Positions 1-6,205 are shown, numbered from the stretch's first letter. The stretch: 8,523 bases of DNA from DATEEW01 sp035273665 (GCA_035273665.1 DATEOW010000180.1:1-8523); one strand, 5' to 3'. Program-made: numbers and translations. The notes: generated by a model not told the origin, from the sequence alone.

Positions 1-300
1 GTGACCGTATCCGCCAAGTTGGGATCCGAAGGGCAAGTGCTGATTTGCGTGGCGGACACCGGCGTGGGAATGAAAGCCGCCGATCTGGCTAAGATATTCG
101 ATGAATATGGGCAACTTGGCAATTCACGACGCAATGCCGACAAAGGCTGGGGACTGGGCTTGGCGATCTGCAGACGCTTGGTCGGCGTGATGGGCGGCAC
201 CATCAGCGTACAGAGCGAACCGGACCGGGGTACGACGTTCACCGTGCATCTGCCGAGCGATTGCGTCGTCAACGCAACCCCCCCAACGACCCATCGTTAA
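1..300 (+). CDS. Sensor histidine kinase, C-terminal ATPase fragment (5' partial)
   Basis: This is the end of a two-component sensor kinase; it binds ATP and would phosphorylate a histidine in the missing upstream part. The 99 visible residues hold the second half of a HATPase_c domain: the G1 box DTGVGM (residues 19-24), an F-box-like IFDEYGQLG (32-40), the G2 box GWGLGLAI (49-56) and the closing strand GTTFTVHLP (77-85). The N-box and the phospho-accepting HisKA region must lie before base 1, so the GTG at position 1 is most likely an internal valine codon rather than a start. After the ATPase domain only about 14 unstructured residues remain, so no receiver domain is fused at this end. The gene converges on the flavin reductase gene. 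Its sensory input and partner regulator cannot be seen here. Confidence 0.9.
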   Translation: MTVSAKLGSEGQVLICVADTGVGMKAADLAKIFDEYGQLGNSRRNADKGWGLGLAICRRLVGVMGGTISVQSEPDRGTTFTVHLPSDCVVNATPPTTHR

Positions 301-496
301 AACATCTCTTTTTAAAATTTCCTTCGAAACCGATCTTCGTTCCAGCGGTTGCGCTGCCGGCCCATGAAGGGGTCATGGCCGCTTATGCGTTCACTTGCGC
401 TCTTTGGCGTCGCAGTCTCGGTCGATTGGCGGATCGCCGATTCGAGCGAAGCGAGTCCGCGGATGCATCCTCGAATGTTCCGACTGTATTGGGTGC
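301..496. other. Convergent intergenic region with a weak hairpin
   Basis: This gap lies between the kinase gene (+) and the reductase gene (-), which converge. It holds an imperfect hairpin at 425-441 (ATTGGCG, loop GAT, CGCCGAT; one G-T wobble) that could help end transcription, but no T-run follows it on either strand. An AT-rich patch follows the kinase stop at about 307-320. Open frames here have no recognisable protein; one on the minus strand begins at a TTG overlapping the reductase stop codon and is treated as spurious. Confidence 0.4.
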
Positions 497-1291
497 TCAA
501 TATCCCGAAAAGCGGTCGGTATGCACCAGTTCACGGGCTACTCCGGCTCCGGTAACCAGCGTCTCCATGGCGCTTACCATTCCGCTCGGTCCGGCGATGT
601 AGTACTCCGCTTCCTGCAGGTTCGGAACGTGTCTACTCAGCATCGCCAGGTCGATTAACCCCCGCTCCCCTTCCCAGTCTCCCAAGACGACGGATTCCGG
701 CGCCGACACGGTCGGCACAACTTCGAGAAAACAGTTTTCATAGGCCATCGCCGTCAGGTCGTTCAAAAATGCAGCAGCAGCCGGCGAGCTGTTCGAATAG
801 AACAGCGTGATGGGCCTCGGACTGGGCATTTGAAAGGCTTCTTTGATCATACTCATGAACGGCGTGATTCCGATCCCGCCTGCGATGAAAACGGCCGGGT
901 GCAAGCCCCGCTCCTCAAGCACGAACCGCCCGGTCGGGCCATCGATCTGAACATCGGAGCCCAGCGGCAAATTGCGCAGCGTGCGCTTGAAGGCGCTGTC
1001 CCGCATCCGCATTGCGATCGTCAGCCGAGGATCGTGTGGCCCGCTTGCGATCGAAAAGGTCCGCCGCGAACCTTTCTCGTCGATCGCAGAGGGGTGGATC
1101 AGCGCTACATTGATCGCCTGACCGCCGCGAAAAACGAAGCCCGAGGGGCGCGAAAAGTCGAAGGCCATGGTGCCTTGCGCGATTTCACGGCGTTCGATCA
1201 GCTTAACTCGATACTTTTTAATCGACGCCCCGCGTGGAGACTGGCCAGAGGAGCGCATTGCGCTTTCCGATATGGAACCGTCCAGATACAT
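497..1291 (-). CDS. FAD-dependent ferredoxin-NAD(P)H reductase-like oxidoreductase
   Basis: A single-subunit flavoprotein of the ferredoxin-NADP reductase superfamily, moving electrons between NAD(P)H and an unidentified acceptor in the cytoplasm. Counting from this start (264 aa): an N-terminal beta-barrel, the FAD-binding motif RRTFS (76-80), a second flavin-contact segment GSDVQIDGPTGRF (111-123), the NAD(P)-binding loop AGGIGITPFMSM (137-148), a nucleotide-domain strand YYIAGPSGMV (230-239), and a C-terminus ending HTDRFSGY. There is no 2Fe-2S cysteine cluster, so the electron partner is a separate protein. Two ATGs compete. The one at 1303 overlaps the stop of the upstream PAS gene (TAATG). 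The one at 1291 has a strong GGAGG placed 5 bases before it and is chosen. The gene forms an operon with the PAS gene, suggesting redox sensing or a shared electron path. The physiological substrate is unknown. Confidence 0.85.
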   Translation of the reverse strand: MYLDGSISESAMRSSGQSPRGASIKKYRVKLIERREIAQGTMAFDFSRPSGFVFRGGQAINVALIHPSAIDEKGSRRTFSIASGPHDPRLTIAMRMRDSAFKRTLRNLPLGSDVQIDGPTGRFVLEERGLHPAVFIAGGIGITPFMSMIKEAFQMPSPRPITLFYSNSSPAAAAFLNDLTAMAYENCFLEVVPTVSAPESVVLGDWEGERGLIDLAMLSRHVPNLQEAEYYIAGPSGMVSAMETLVTGAGVARELVHTDRFSGY

Positions 1292-1302
1292 GTTTACCTC
1301 CA

Positions 1303-1803
1303 TTACGATTTGCGAGCGCCTTCGGCGACGGTATCGCTCGTGTCTTTACACGGGCCGCGTCGCTGGAGTTCCGTTTCTAGTTGAACCACTTTGGATTTCA
1401 GCGCCCGGTTTTCCGCGTAGGTTTCGGTCGCGTCCCTTGCGAAGGCAAGCGCGCCCAATACCTTGCCCGTACCGTCCTTGAGAATTGAGAAACTCAAATC
1501 GACGTAGAGCTTGCGTCCGGATGCATGCAAGGATCGGGTGGTCATCGCCTTGCCGGCATACTTTGTCACCCCGGAATCAATGGCCCGGCGGAAACCATTC
1601 TCATGCGCGGTACGCAGCGTTTCCGGAATGATCACGTCTAGACCTCGCCCTAGAACGTCGGCCTGTTTGTAGCCGAATATCCGCTCCGCGGCGTCGTTCC
1701 ATAAGCGGACGAGTCCATCGCTATCGACAAAGATGATCGCATCCGGTGCTTGCTCGACCAGATGCTGCTGGAAATCCGCCCTATGCTCATCACAAGAATC
1801 CAT
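1303..1803 (-). CDS. Single PAS-domain sensor protein
   Basis: A 166-residue stand-alone PAS/PAC protein with no kinase, cyclase or DNA-binding output domain, so it probably signals through protein contacts. The PAS fold spans about residues 14-128: AIIFVDSDGLVRLWNDAAE (22-40), the helix ERIFGY (40-45), and the PAC strand GALAFARDAT (117-126). A short coiled coil follows (about 127-149), then a polar tail. The segment IPETLRTAHENGF (59-71) puts His67 roughly where FixL-type PAS domains carry the haem-ligating histidine, but similar segments also occur in PAS domains without haem, so the cofactor is open. The start is supported by GGAGG six bases upstream (ggaggattcgatg read on the minus strand). 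It is the first gene of an operon with the flavin reductase, whose possible first ATG overlaps this stop codon. Confidence 0.85.
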   Translation of the reverse strand: MDSCDEHRADFQQHLVEQAPDAIIFVDSDGLVRLWNDAAERIFGYKQADVLGRGLDVIIPETLRTAHENGFRRAIDSGVTKYAGKAMTTRSLHASGRKLYVDLSFSILKDGTGKVLGALAFARDATETYAENRALKSKVVQLETELQRRGPCKDTSDTVAEGARKS

Positions 1804-1840
1804 CGAATCCTCCGTTACAAAGCAGCGTGGGGATGTTTTA

Positions 1841-1868
1841 ATAATATATCACGTTATGATATATTCAA
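1841..1868 (-). promoter_or_regulatory. Probable sigma-70 promoter of the PAS-reductase operon
   Basis: Read on the minus strand, a -35-like TTGAAT (1868-1863) and a -10-like TATTAT (1846-1841) are separated by 16 bases. This lies about 40 bases upstream of the PAS start codon. The spacer and edges of both boxes are occupied by an inverted repeat (1843-1865), so a bound repressor would block polymerase. The assignment rests on similarity to consensus only. Confidence 0.5.
1843..1865. promoter_or_regulatory. Perfect 9-bp inverted repeat, candidate MarR operator
   Basis: AATATATCA (1843-1851), a 5-base spacer CGTTA, then TGATATATT (1857-1865): both arms match perfectly. It lies in the divergent region between the PAS-reductase operon and the cyclo-ligase-marR operon, on top of the minus-strand promoter boxes. 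MarR-family dimers typically bind short AT-rich palindromes in divergent or autoregulated promoters, and a MarR gene is the second gene of the plus-strand operon, so autoregulation and control of both operons is the simplest inference. Confidence 0.55.
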
Positions 1869-1954
1869 AGCGTGCGACGATCCTTATATTGCACACGGAT
1901 TTTTCTTACTCATGGCCAGGCCGGTGTGCCTAGGTCAATGTTTCGGGAGTGAAC

Positions 1955-2644
1955 ATGTCATTGTCCAGACCACTATCCATTTGGCGAAAAAACCTGCGCG
2001 CGAGCATGCTCGAAATACGCGAATCCATTGACGATGCCGATCGCGCGCGTTGGAATGCAACCATCGTCGAGACGGTGTTACGCTCGTTTCCGATGTTGTC
2101 TTCCATGACCCTGGGTTTCTATTGGCCCTATAAGGGAGAGGTGGACGCACGCCACGCAGTCCGGCATCTGCGCCAACGGGGTGCGGTCGCAGCACTTCCG
2201 ACAGTGGTCAACAAAGGCGAGCCCTTGCAATTCCTGCAATGGTGGCCTGGCGCTTCGATGCGCACGGGAGTATTCGACATCCCCTTCCCCCACAACACAC
2301 GACGCGTGACGCCTCATGCACTCTTCATCGCGCCGGTGGCATTCGACGAGGCCGGGTATCGGCTTGGGTATGGCGGTGGTTTTTACGACCGGACACTCGC
2401 AGCCATGATGCCCCAACCGCTAAAAATCGCCCTGAGCTTCGAAGCCAGCCGCGTTCCGACAATCCACCCGCAAAGCCACGATGTACCAATGGATTTTATA
2501 ATTACTGAACGAGGCGTATACCAAGTCGAACATAACGGCCTTTGCTCAATCGACGACTTTAATCAAGTGGAACGCCGAGCCAAAGGTGTCATCGCCGATC
2601 GGCTGATTGAGACAGTTCAACTGGCGACCGGCACCGGCCCGTAA
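1955..2644 (+). CDS. 5-formyltetrahydrofolate cyclo-ligase
   Basis: Converts 5-formyltetrahydrofolate to 5,10-methenyltetrahydrofolate using ATP, returning a storage or inhibitory folate to the one-carbon pool in the cytoplasm. The family signature is clear: a basic N-terminal ATP-binding stretch (WRKNLRASML, 10-19), FYWPYKGEVD (55-64), the hallmark glycine-rich loop RLGYGGGFYDRTL (136-148), and a closing HDVPMDFIITE (175-185). The start at ATG 1955 is preferred to the GTG at 1949 because GGGAG (1945-1949) sits 5 bases before the ATG. The protein is 229 aa, with about 40 residues after the conserved core, somewhat longer than the usual 180-200. The gene is followed after 18 bases by marR, so the two are probably cotranscribed. 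In E. coli the equivalent gene (ygfA) lies beside the 6S RNA gene, but no 6S RNA fits in the short upstream gap here. Confidence 0.92.
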   Translation: MSLSRPLSIWRKNLRASMLEIRESIDDADRARWNATIVETVLRSFPMLSSMTLGFYWPYKGEVDARHAVRHLRQRGAVAALPTVVNKGEPLQFLQWWPGASMRTGVFDIPFPHNTRRVTPHALFIAPVAFDEAGYRLGYGGGFYDRTLAAMMPQPLKIALSFEASRVPTIHPQSHDVPMDFIITERGVYQVEHNGLCSIDDFNQVERRAKGVIADRLIETVQLATGTGP

Positions 2645-2662
2645 AAATGAAAAGGTGAAAAA

Positions 2663-3061
2663 ATGAAAAAACGCGAATTCGAAGCGCTATCTGAATTTCG
2701 TTATCAGCTGCGACGCTTCCTGCGCTTCAGCGAGGAAGCGGTCAAAGAGGAAGGGATCACACCATTGCAATACCTCCTTCTTCTCCACATCAAAGGCTTT
2801 CCCGGTCGCGATTGGGCGACGGTCGGTGAACTCGCCGAAAAACTGCAATCGCATCAGCATGGCACCGTTGCGTTGATTTCGCGTTGCGCAAAAGCGGGAC
2901 TGGTTAAGCGCAAAGCCAGTTTGGATGACGGCCGCCGCGTGGAAATCCATCTCACCGCCAAAGGCGAGAAATGCTTGACGCGCCTCGCCCGCACGCATCG
3001 CGCCGAGCTCCTCGGCACCAAAATCGTGTCGCATATCACGGCGTTGGGCCCCGACCGTTAA
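2663..3061 (+). CDS. MarR-family transcriptional regulator
   Basis: A 132-residue winged helix-turn-helix repressor, expected to bind palindromic DNA as a dimer and to release it on ligand binding or oxidation. Helices at 5-45 include the MarR-like GITPLQYLLLLHI (31-43). The DNA-binding region spans about 53-105: TVGELAEKLQ, the recognition-helix region SHQHGTVALISRCAKAGLV, and the wing with the characteristic DDGRRVEIHLTAKG (88-101). The C-terminal dimerisation helix is short. The start has AAAGGTG 6 bases upstream. It probably shares a transcript with the cyclo-ligase gene and may control the inverted repeat at 1843-1865. Cys104 and Cys75 could in principle sense oxidants, but this is speculation. 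Its stop codon overlaps that of the convergent TfuA gene (shared TTAA, 3058-3061). Confidence 0.9.
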   Translation: MKKREFEALSEFRYQLRRFLRFSEEAVKEEGITPLQYLLLLHIKGFPGRDWATVGELAEKLQSHQHGTVALISRCAKAGLVKRKASLDDGRRVEIHLTAKGEKCLTRLARTHRAELLGTKIVSHITALGPDR

Positions 3062-3810
3062 CTGGTGTAGCGATGTAAAGCCGCAATCACCGCGAGTGCG
3101 TCGTCGCGCTTGGCGTTACGATAGTGCCCGTTAAATGAATTAACGATTTTTGTGCGCAGCGCGCTGTTACAGACCTGATCCGCGGCGGATGCGATGCGCG
3201 GGAAATCACGGTCGAACCAAGAGATCTCCTTGAGGTACATCACGAGTGCCTGTTCTTCGCCCCGCGAAATGCGTCCGGTCCGCCGCATATGTCGCAGCGT
3301 AAAACGTACGTTGATTAAAGGCAGCGTGAGGGGCCGATAACCCAGTTCTGCAGGCGCGTGCAGGACGTAGAGTTCATCGCTGTCTTGAATGGCCCGTCGG
3401 CGTAGCAGGCGGAAAATCCGTCCGACGCCGCGCATCCCATATTCGTGCAGTTGCGCCGCCCACAGCGCACCCAAGCTTCCGCCGCCAAACACCGTTACGC
3501 CCGGCGTCCTGAGAACGGCACCAAGTTCTTCGAGAGTTAATCGTTCCGCAGGATCGAGCGCGCCATCGACGATGCCGATCGCCTTGTAGCCCGCCGCCAC
3601 CGCGTCGAGCAGATCGCCTGCCCTCACTGGCGGGAACCGCGTGACCTCGAACGCATCCACATTTTCGCTCAGCGAAGGTCCGACGAAGACACAAGCTCGT
3701 CCCGATAACTTGACCTCAAGCTCGGCTAGTAGTCGGCCCGCCGGCCCCGCCCGGCCCACCGCGCAGACTGATCGGGTGGACCGGGTTTCAACCGCTTCAC
3801 TTCTCATCAT
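3058..3810 (-). CDS. TfuA-domain protein
   Basis: A 250-residue TfuA-family protein. Characterised TfuA proteins act with a YcaO enzyme to put thioamides into peptides or proteins (for example methyl-coenzyme M reductase) or take part in trifolitoxin production. Visible family features: VFVGPSL (41-47), FPPVRAGDLL (59-68), IGIVDGAL (78-85), GGGSLGALWAAQL (109-121) followed by GMRGVGRIF (125-133), and the acidic QDSDELYVLHAP (142-153). The long C-terminal helical part (155-250) is less conserved. Where I recall the family having SMGALRAAEL, this protein has SLGALWAAQL, so a usual arginine is tryptophan. Its start overlaps the stop of the EF-G-domain gene (ATGA, 3807-3810) and has only a weak ribosome binding site, so translation is probably coupled. 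No YcaO gene is in the window, so the partner and substrate are unknown. Confidence 0.85.
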   Translation of the reverse strand: MMRSEAVETRSTRSVCAVGRAGPAGRLLAELEVKLSGRACVFVGPSLSENVDAFEVTRFPPVRAGDLLDAVAAGYKAIGIVDGALDPAERLTLEELGAVLRTPGVTVFGGGSLGALWAAQLHEYGMRGVGRIFRLLRRRAIQDSDELYVLHAPAELGYRPLTLPLINVRFTLRHMRRTGRISRGEEQALVMYLKEISWFDRDFPRIASAADQVCNSALRTKIVNSFNGHYRNAKRDDALAVIAALHRYTS

Positions 3811-4346
3811 TCTTGCCGATCCATAGTCATTCCAAAGCCATCAGCGGTTAGGAGCGCGGGCGAATAGTGACTCAGCCACATACGTAGATCTGCGGAACTC
3901 TCGGTTTGATCCGCCAACGCTTTTGAGTACCCCATCAGCGTGCGTAGCGGCGCGATGGCGCGCACTGTGGGCGGACGGGTGAACCAATCGACTTCTTCGA
4001 TGAGCGCGCCTCGGTCGATCAAATCGTGAATGGCATCCTCAAAGTGCGCGTCGGGAATCGCGGCGCGAATCCACATGATCGGTTCGTAAACCGTTTGCTC
4101 ATCGACCACCAACCTTACGGTTGGAGCGCCTATATCCACATCTCCGGCGTGCATTTGCTGAATCACTTCCTGCGGCTGCAAAAGCGCATCCTCGTTGGAA
4201 GCAAGAATCTTGAGCCCGGCACTTGAGGGCTCCAGGAATGCATCTTTGAACTCCGGCGCGAGACCCTTGGTGCGTTCGGCGAACGCGGACTGGGGCGCGG
4301 CGTCAATGGATCGCGCCAGTTGCTCGATGGGATATTCGTAGTGCAT
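3807..4346 (-). CDS. EF-G domain V-like protein lacking a GTPase domain (copy 1)
   Basis: A 179-residue protein whose C-terminal half matches the C-terminal domain V of elongation factor G (EFG_C fold): YEPIMWIRAAIP (87-98), the helix EDAIHDLIDRGA (103-114), PLRTLMGYSKALADQT (133-148) and the closing MWLSHYSP (156-163), which follow EF-G landmarks (EPIM; PL..GY...L...T; SHY.P). Residues about 43-83 (GLKILAS...IGAPTVRLVV) resemble, more distantly, the second half of EF-G domain III, joined directly to domain V with no domain IV between. There is no P-loop or other GTPase motif, so it cannot act as a translocase; a ribosome- or RNA-binding regulatory role is inferred. The start is set by GGAGG four bases upstream. 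It lies 15 bases after the Rnk-like gene and overlaps tfuA. A diverged paralogue is at 6261-6797. Confidence 0.8.
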   Translation of the reverse strand: MHYEYPIEQLARSIDAAPQSAFAERTKGLAPEFKDAFLEPSSAGLKILASNEDALLQPQEVIQQMHAGDVDIGAPTVRLVVDEQTVYEPIMWIRAAIPDAHFEDAIHDLIDRGALIEEVDWFTRPPTVRAIAPLRTLMGYSKALADQTESSADLRMWLSHYSPALLTADGFGMTMDRQE

Positions 4347-4361
4347 GCCGCCTCCATATCG

Positions 4362-4769
4362 TTATAGGGCCAGGTCTCCCTGCGCCTCGGGTTGATAAAG
4401 CACCTGCGCGATGCGAATGCGCCGCTTGTGTCCATAAGGCAAAGGCAGATCGATTTCGTTGCCTTCGGACTCGCCAAGCAGCGCGGCGCCCATAGGCGAA
4501 AGAACGGAAATCCGTCCGGCGTTCGCGTCAGCTTCCGCTGGGTAGACAATGGTGGCCTCTGCCTCTTCTCCGCTCGCCATATCCACGTAGCGCACGAGGG
4601 ACTTCATTGTGACGACGTTTGCGGGGACCTTGTCCGAACCCACCACACGAGCGAAATCCAATATTTCCTCGAGCGCTTCCACGCCGGCCTGAACGCCCCG
4701 GGATCGCCGCCCCAGATCGCTCAGCAAGCCACGAAGGCGGCTGTAGTCTTGCGCGGTCAGCCAAATCAT
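4362..4769 (-). CDS. rnk: Rnk/GreA C-terminal-type protein (copy 1)
   Basis: A 135-residue homologue of Rnk (regulator of nucleoside diphosphate kinase), a GreA/GreB relative that binds RNA polymerase near its secondary channel. The N-terminal ~45 residues form a short helical region. The C-terminal FKBP-like Gre domain is well kept: VVTMKSLVRYVDMASGE (52-68), ATIVYPAEAD (72-81), ISVLSPMGAALLG (87-99) and a C-terminus YQPEAQGDLAL like that of E. coli Rnk (YQPEAAGDYLL). Length equals that of E. coli Rnk (136 aa). The frame is open far upstream, but the ATG at 4769 begins the family-typical N-terminus and has GGGAT five bases before it; earlier ATGs lack such a site. It lies in an operon between a helical-hairpin gene and the EF-G-domain gene. 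Family assignment is firm; the symbol is by homology, and its true target in this organism is not shown. Confidence 0.87.
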   Translation of the reverse strand: MIWLTAQDYSRLRGLLSDLGRRSRGVQAGVEALEEILDFARVVGSDKVPANVVTMKSLVRYVDMASGEEAEATIVYPAEADANAGRISVLSPMGAALLGESEGNEIDLPLPYGHKRRIRIAQVLYQPEAQGDLAL

Positions 4770-4848
4770 CGCTATCCCATTCCGTTTTTCATTATTACGA
4801 TGCATCAATGGTCGCTCATTCGAAGGTGCGCGATAAGCCTGCGTACCA

Positions 4849-5133
4849 TCACAAGCTTGTTTCCTCAGCCGAGACAATGCCGCGCAAATCCCAAGCACGG
4901 GATGATGCTCGGGGCTTGAAAACCACTGACGCTTCGACGCGGCGCAATTCGCTCCGCACATCGTCGAGTATCGACGCTAGACGCTGATAAACCGGGTCTG
5001 AGGGAAGCCATCCGCCCGCGCGTTCGACTTCGGCAGCGCGGCTCTCGACGCGCTCGTTGAGATTCCGTTCGCTTCGCTGAAGTCGCTCCAGTTCCGCAAT
5101 AGGAGCGAAGTGCGCTTCGGTCATTGGGATCAT
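4849..5133 (-). CDS. Small predicted helical-hairpin protein
   Basis: A 94-residue protein that I do not recognise. It begins with AGAGGT six bases before the ATG at 5133, a good ribosome binding site. Two charged amphipathic helices (about residues 10-39, rich in ELERLQRSERNLNERVES, and 46-70, YQRLASILDDVRSELRRVEA) are split by a GG..P turn (40-44), so an antiparallel coiled coil is likely. The tail (71-94) is basic then acidic. It has no signal peptide or membrane segment. It is the first gene of the minus-strand operon leading to the Rnk-like, EF-G-domain and TfuA genes (79-base gap to the next gene) and is divergent from the LysR gene. The shape recalls the N-terminal coiled coil of GreA, which the adjacent Rnk-like protein has only in shortened form; this is a shape analogy, not demonstrated homology. 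Confidence 0.65.
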   Translation of the reverse strand: MIPMTEAHFAPIAELERLQRSERNLNERVESRAAEVERAGGWLPSDPVYQRLASILDDVRSELRRVEASVVFKPRASSRAWDLRGIVSAEETSL

Positions 5134-5299
5134 GTCAGTACCTCTTTAAAGTAAGAATGCAAATGCTAAGGCCACATGCAAACCCTGATAAGCCGCTGCG
5201 GGCGAACAAGCCTGTTTCCGGTCCGGGCGCAATCGGCGATTTGCCATAGCCCTCAATCTCGCGAATACTGCTCGGAATCCAACTTTCATTCCTCCCCAC
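5134..5299. promoter_or_regulatory. Divergent promoter region of the LysR gene and the rnk-like operon
   Basis: This 166-base gap separates the LysR regulator (+) from the four-gene minus-strand operon, the usual setting for LysR control of a neighbouring operon. On the minus strand TTTGCAT occurs twice about 17 bases apart (around 5157-5181), and the start-proximal part is AT-rich, but I cannot pick convincing -35/-10 boxes. No clean LysR half-site (T-N11-A in a palindrome) stands out. The role is inferred from the arrangement. Confidence 0.4.
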
Positions 5300-6205
5300 A
5301 TGGAAAATCTTGAGCGAATGGCGATCTTCGCTCGTGTCGTCGAGGAGAAAAGCTTCTCCGGCGCGGCTCGTCGGTTGAACATTTCGAAATCAGCCATCAG
5401 CCGACAGGTCACCGAACTGGAGAAAGCCATAGGCGCGAGGTTGCTCAATCGAACAACGCGCGCGCTGAGCCTCACGGAGGCCGGCGCGATCTTTTATGAA
5501 CATTGCGCGAGAATCCTTGAAGAGATGGAAGAGGCGAAGCTCGCGGTCGGCCGCTTGCAGACCACCCCTCGGGGCCTTTTGCGAATAAGCGTCCCCGTCG
5601 CCTTCGGCCGCTTGCATATTGCATCCGCCCTCCCCGATTTCCTGGCTGACAACACCGAGCTCAAAATCGATATGGTCACGACCGACCGATTTGTGGATCT
5701 GGCCGAAGAAGGCTACGACGTCGTTATCCGTATTGTGGAGGAACCGACGCCGCACGTCGTGGCGCGAAAATTAGCGCCGGTTAACCGGGTGATTTGCGCA
5801 ACGCCCGAATATTTTGCCAAGCATGGCTTGCCGAAGACACCGGAAGAGCTCGAGCAACACAACTGCCTCACTTACACCAACTTCAATCCACAAGATCCAT
5901 GGCGCCTGCATGGGCCGCAAGGCGTCATATCCGTGCGAGCTTCCGGAAACTTGCGCCTGAATGATGACGATGCGCTCGCTGAGGCAGTGTTAGGCGGTTT
6001 GGGAATCGCGCTATTACCCACCTTCCTGGTCGGAAAAGAAGTCCAAAGCGGGCGATTGCAATCCGTTCTTTCGAACTATGTTCCGCTGGAACGCTATATT
6101 TACGCCGTGTATCTCCCAAACCGCCATCTCTCGGCCAAAGTCAGATCGTTTATCGATTTCTTCCTGAATCGCTTCGGTTCAAACCCGTATTGGGATGTCC
6201 TCTAA
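5300..6205 (+). CDS. LysR-family transcriptional regulator
   Basis: A 301-residue LysR-type regulator of the large CrgA/AaeR-like branch. The N-terminal winged helix-turn-helix (4-62) reads MAIFARVVEEKSFSGAARRL, then SKSAISRQVTELEKAIGARL, then LLNRTTRALSLTEAG. A linker helix follows (66-86). The effector domain (about 91-295) has the subgroup landmarks RGLLRISVPVAFGRLHI, FVDLAEEGYDVVIRI (131-145) and GGLGIALLPTFL (232-243). No strong Shine-Dalgarno precedes the ATG at 5300; the start is chosen because MENLERMAIF is typical of the branch. The gene lies between two rnk-like/EF-G-domain modules: divergent from the first operon and convergent with the second. LysR proteins often control the divergent operon, so the first module is its likeliest target. 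The effector cannot be deduced. Confidence 0.93.
   Translation: MENLERMAIFARVVEEKSFSGAARRLNISKSAISRQVTELEKAIGARLLNRTTRALSLTEAGAIFYEHCARILEEMEEAKLAVGRLQTTPRGLLRISVPVAFGRLHIASALPDFLADNTELKIDMVTTDRFVDLAEEGYDVVIRIVEEPTPHVVARKLAPVNRVICATPEYFAKHGLPKTPEELEQHNCLTYTNFNPQDPWRLHGPQGVISVRASGNLRLNDDDALAEAVLGGLGIALLPTFLVGKEVQSGRLQSVLSNYVPLERYIYAVYLPNRHLSAKVRSFIDFFLNRFGSNPYWDVL

Noticed and set aside
312..500. 62-residue minus-strand frame starting at a TTG that overlaps the reductase stop
   Set aside because: Weak start and no recognisable sequence; composition suggests a chance frame in a convergent gap.
1804..1954. 6S RNA gene upstream of the cyclo-ligase, as in E. coli
   Set aside because: The gap is about 150 bases, shorter than a 6S RNA, and does not show the long closing stem with a central bubble.
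2497..2502. TATAAT inside the cyclo-ligase gene as an internal promoter for marR
   Set aside because: No acceptable -35 box lies at the right distance, and the hexamer falls in the codons of a conserved strand.
4770..4961. Upstream extension of the first Rnk-like gene to 199 residues
   Set aside because: The frame is open, but the extra residues look unlike Rnk, have no ribosome binding site, and partly overlap the preceding gene. The ATG at 4769 gives the normal family length.
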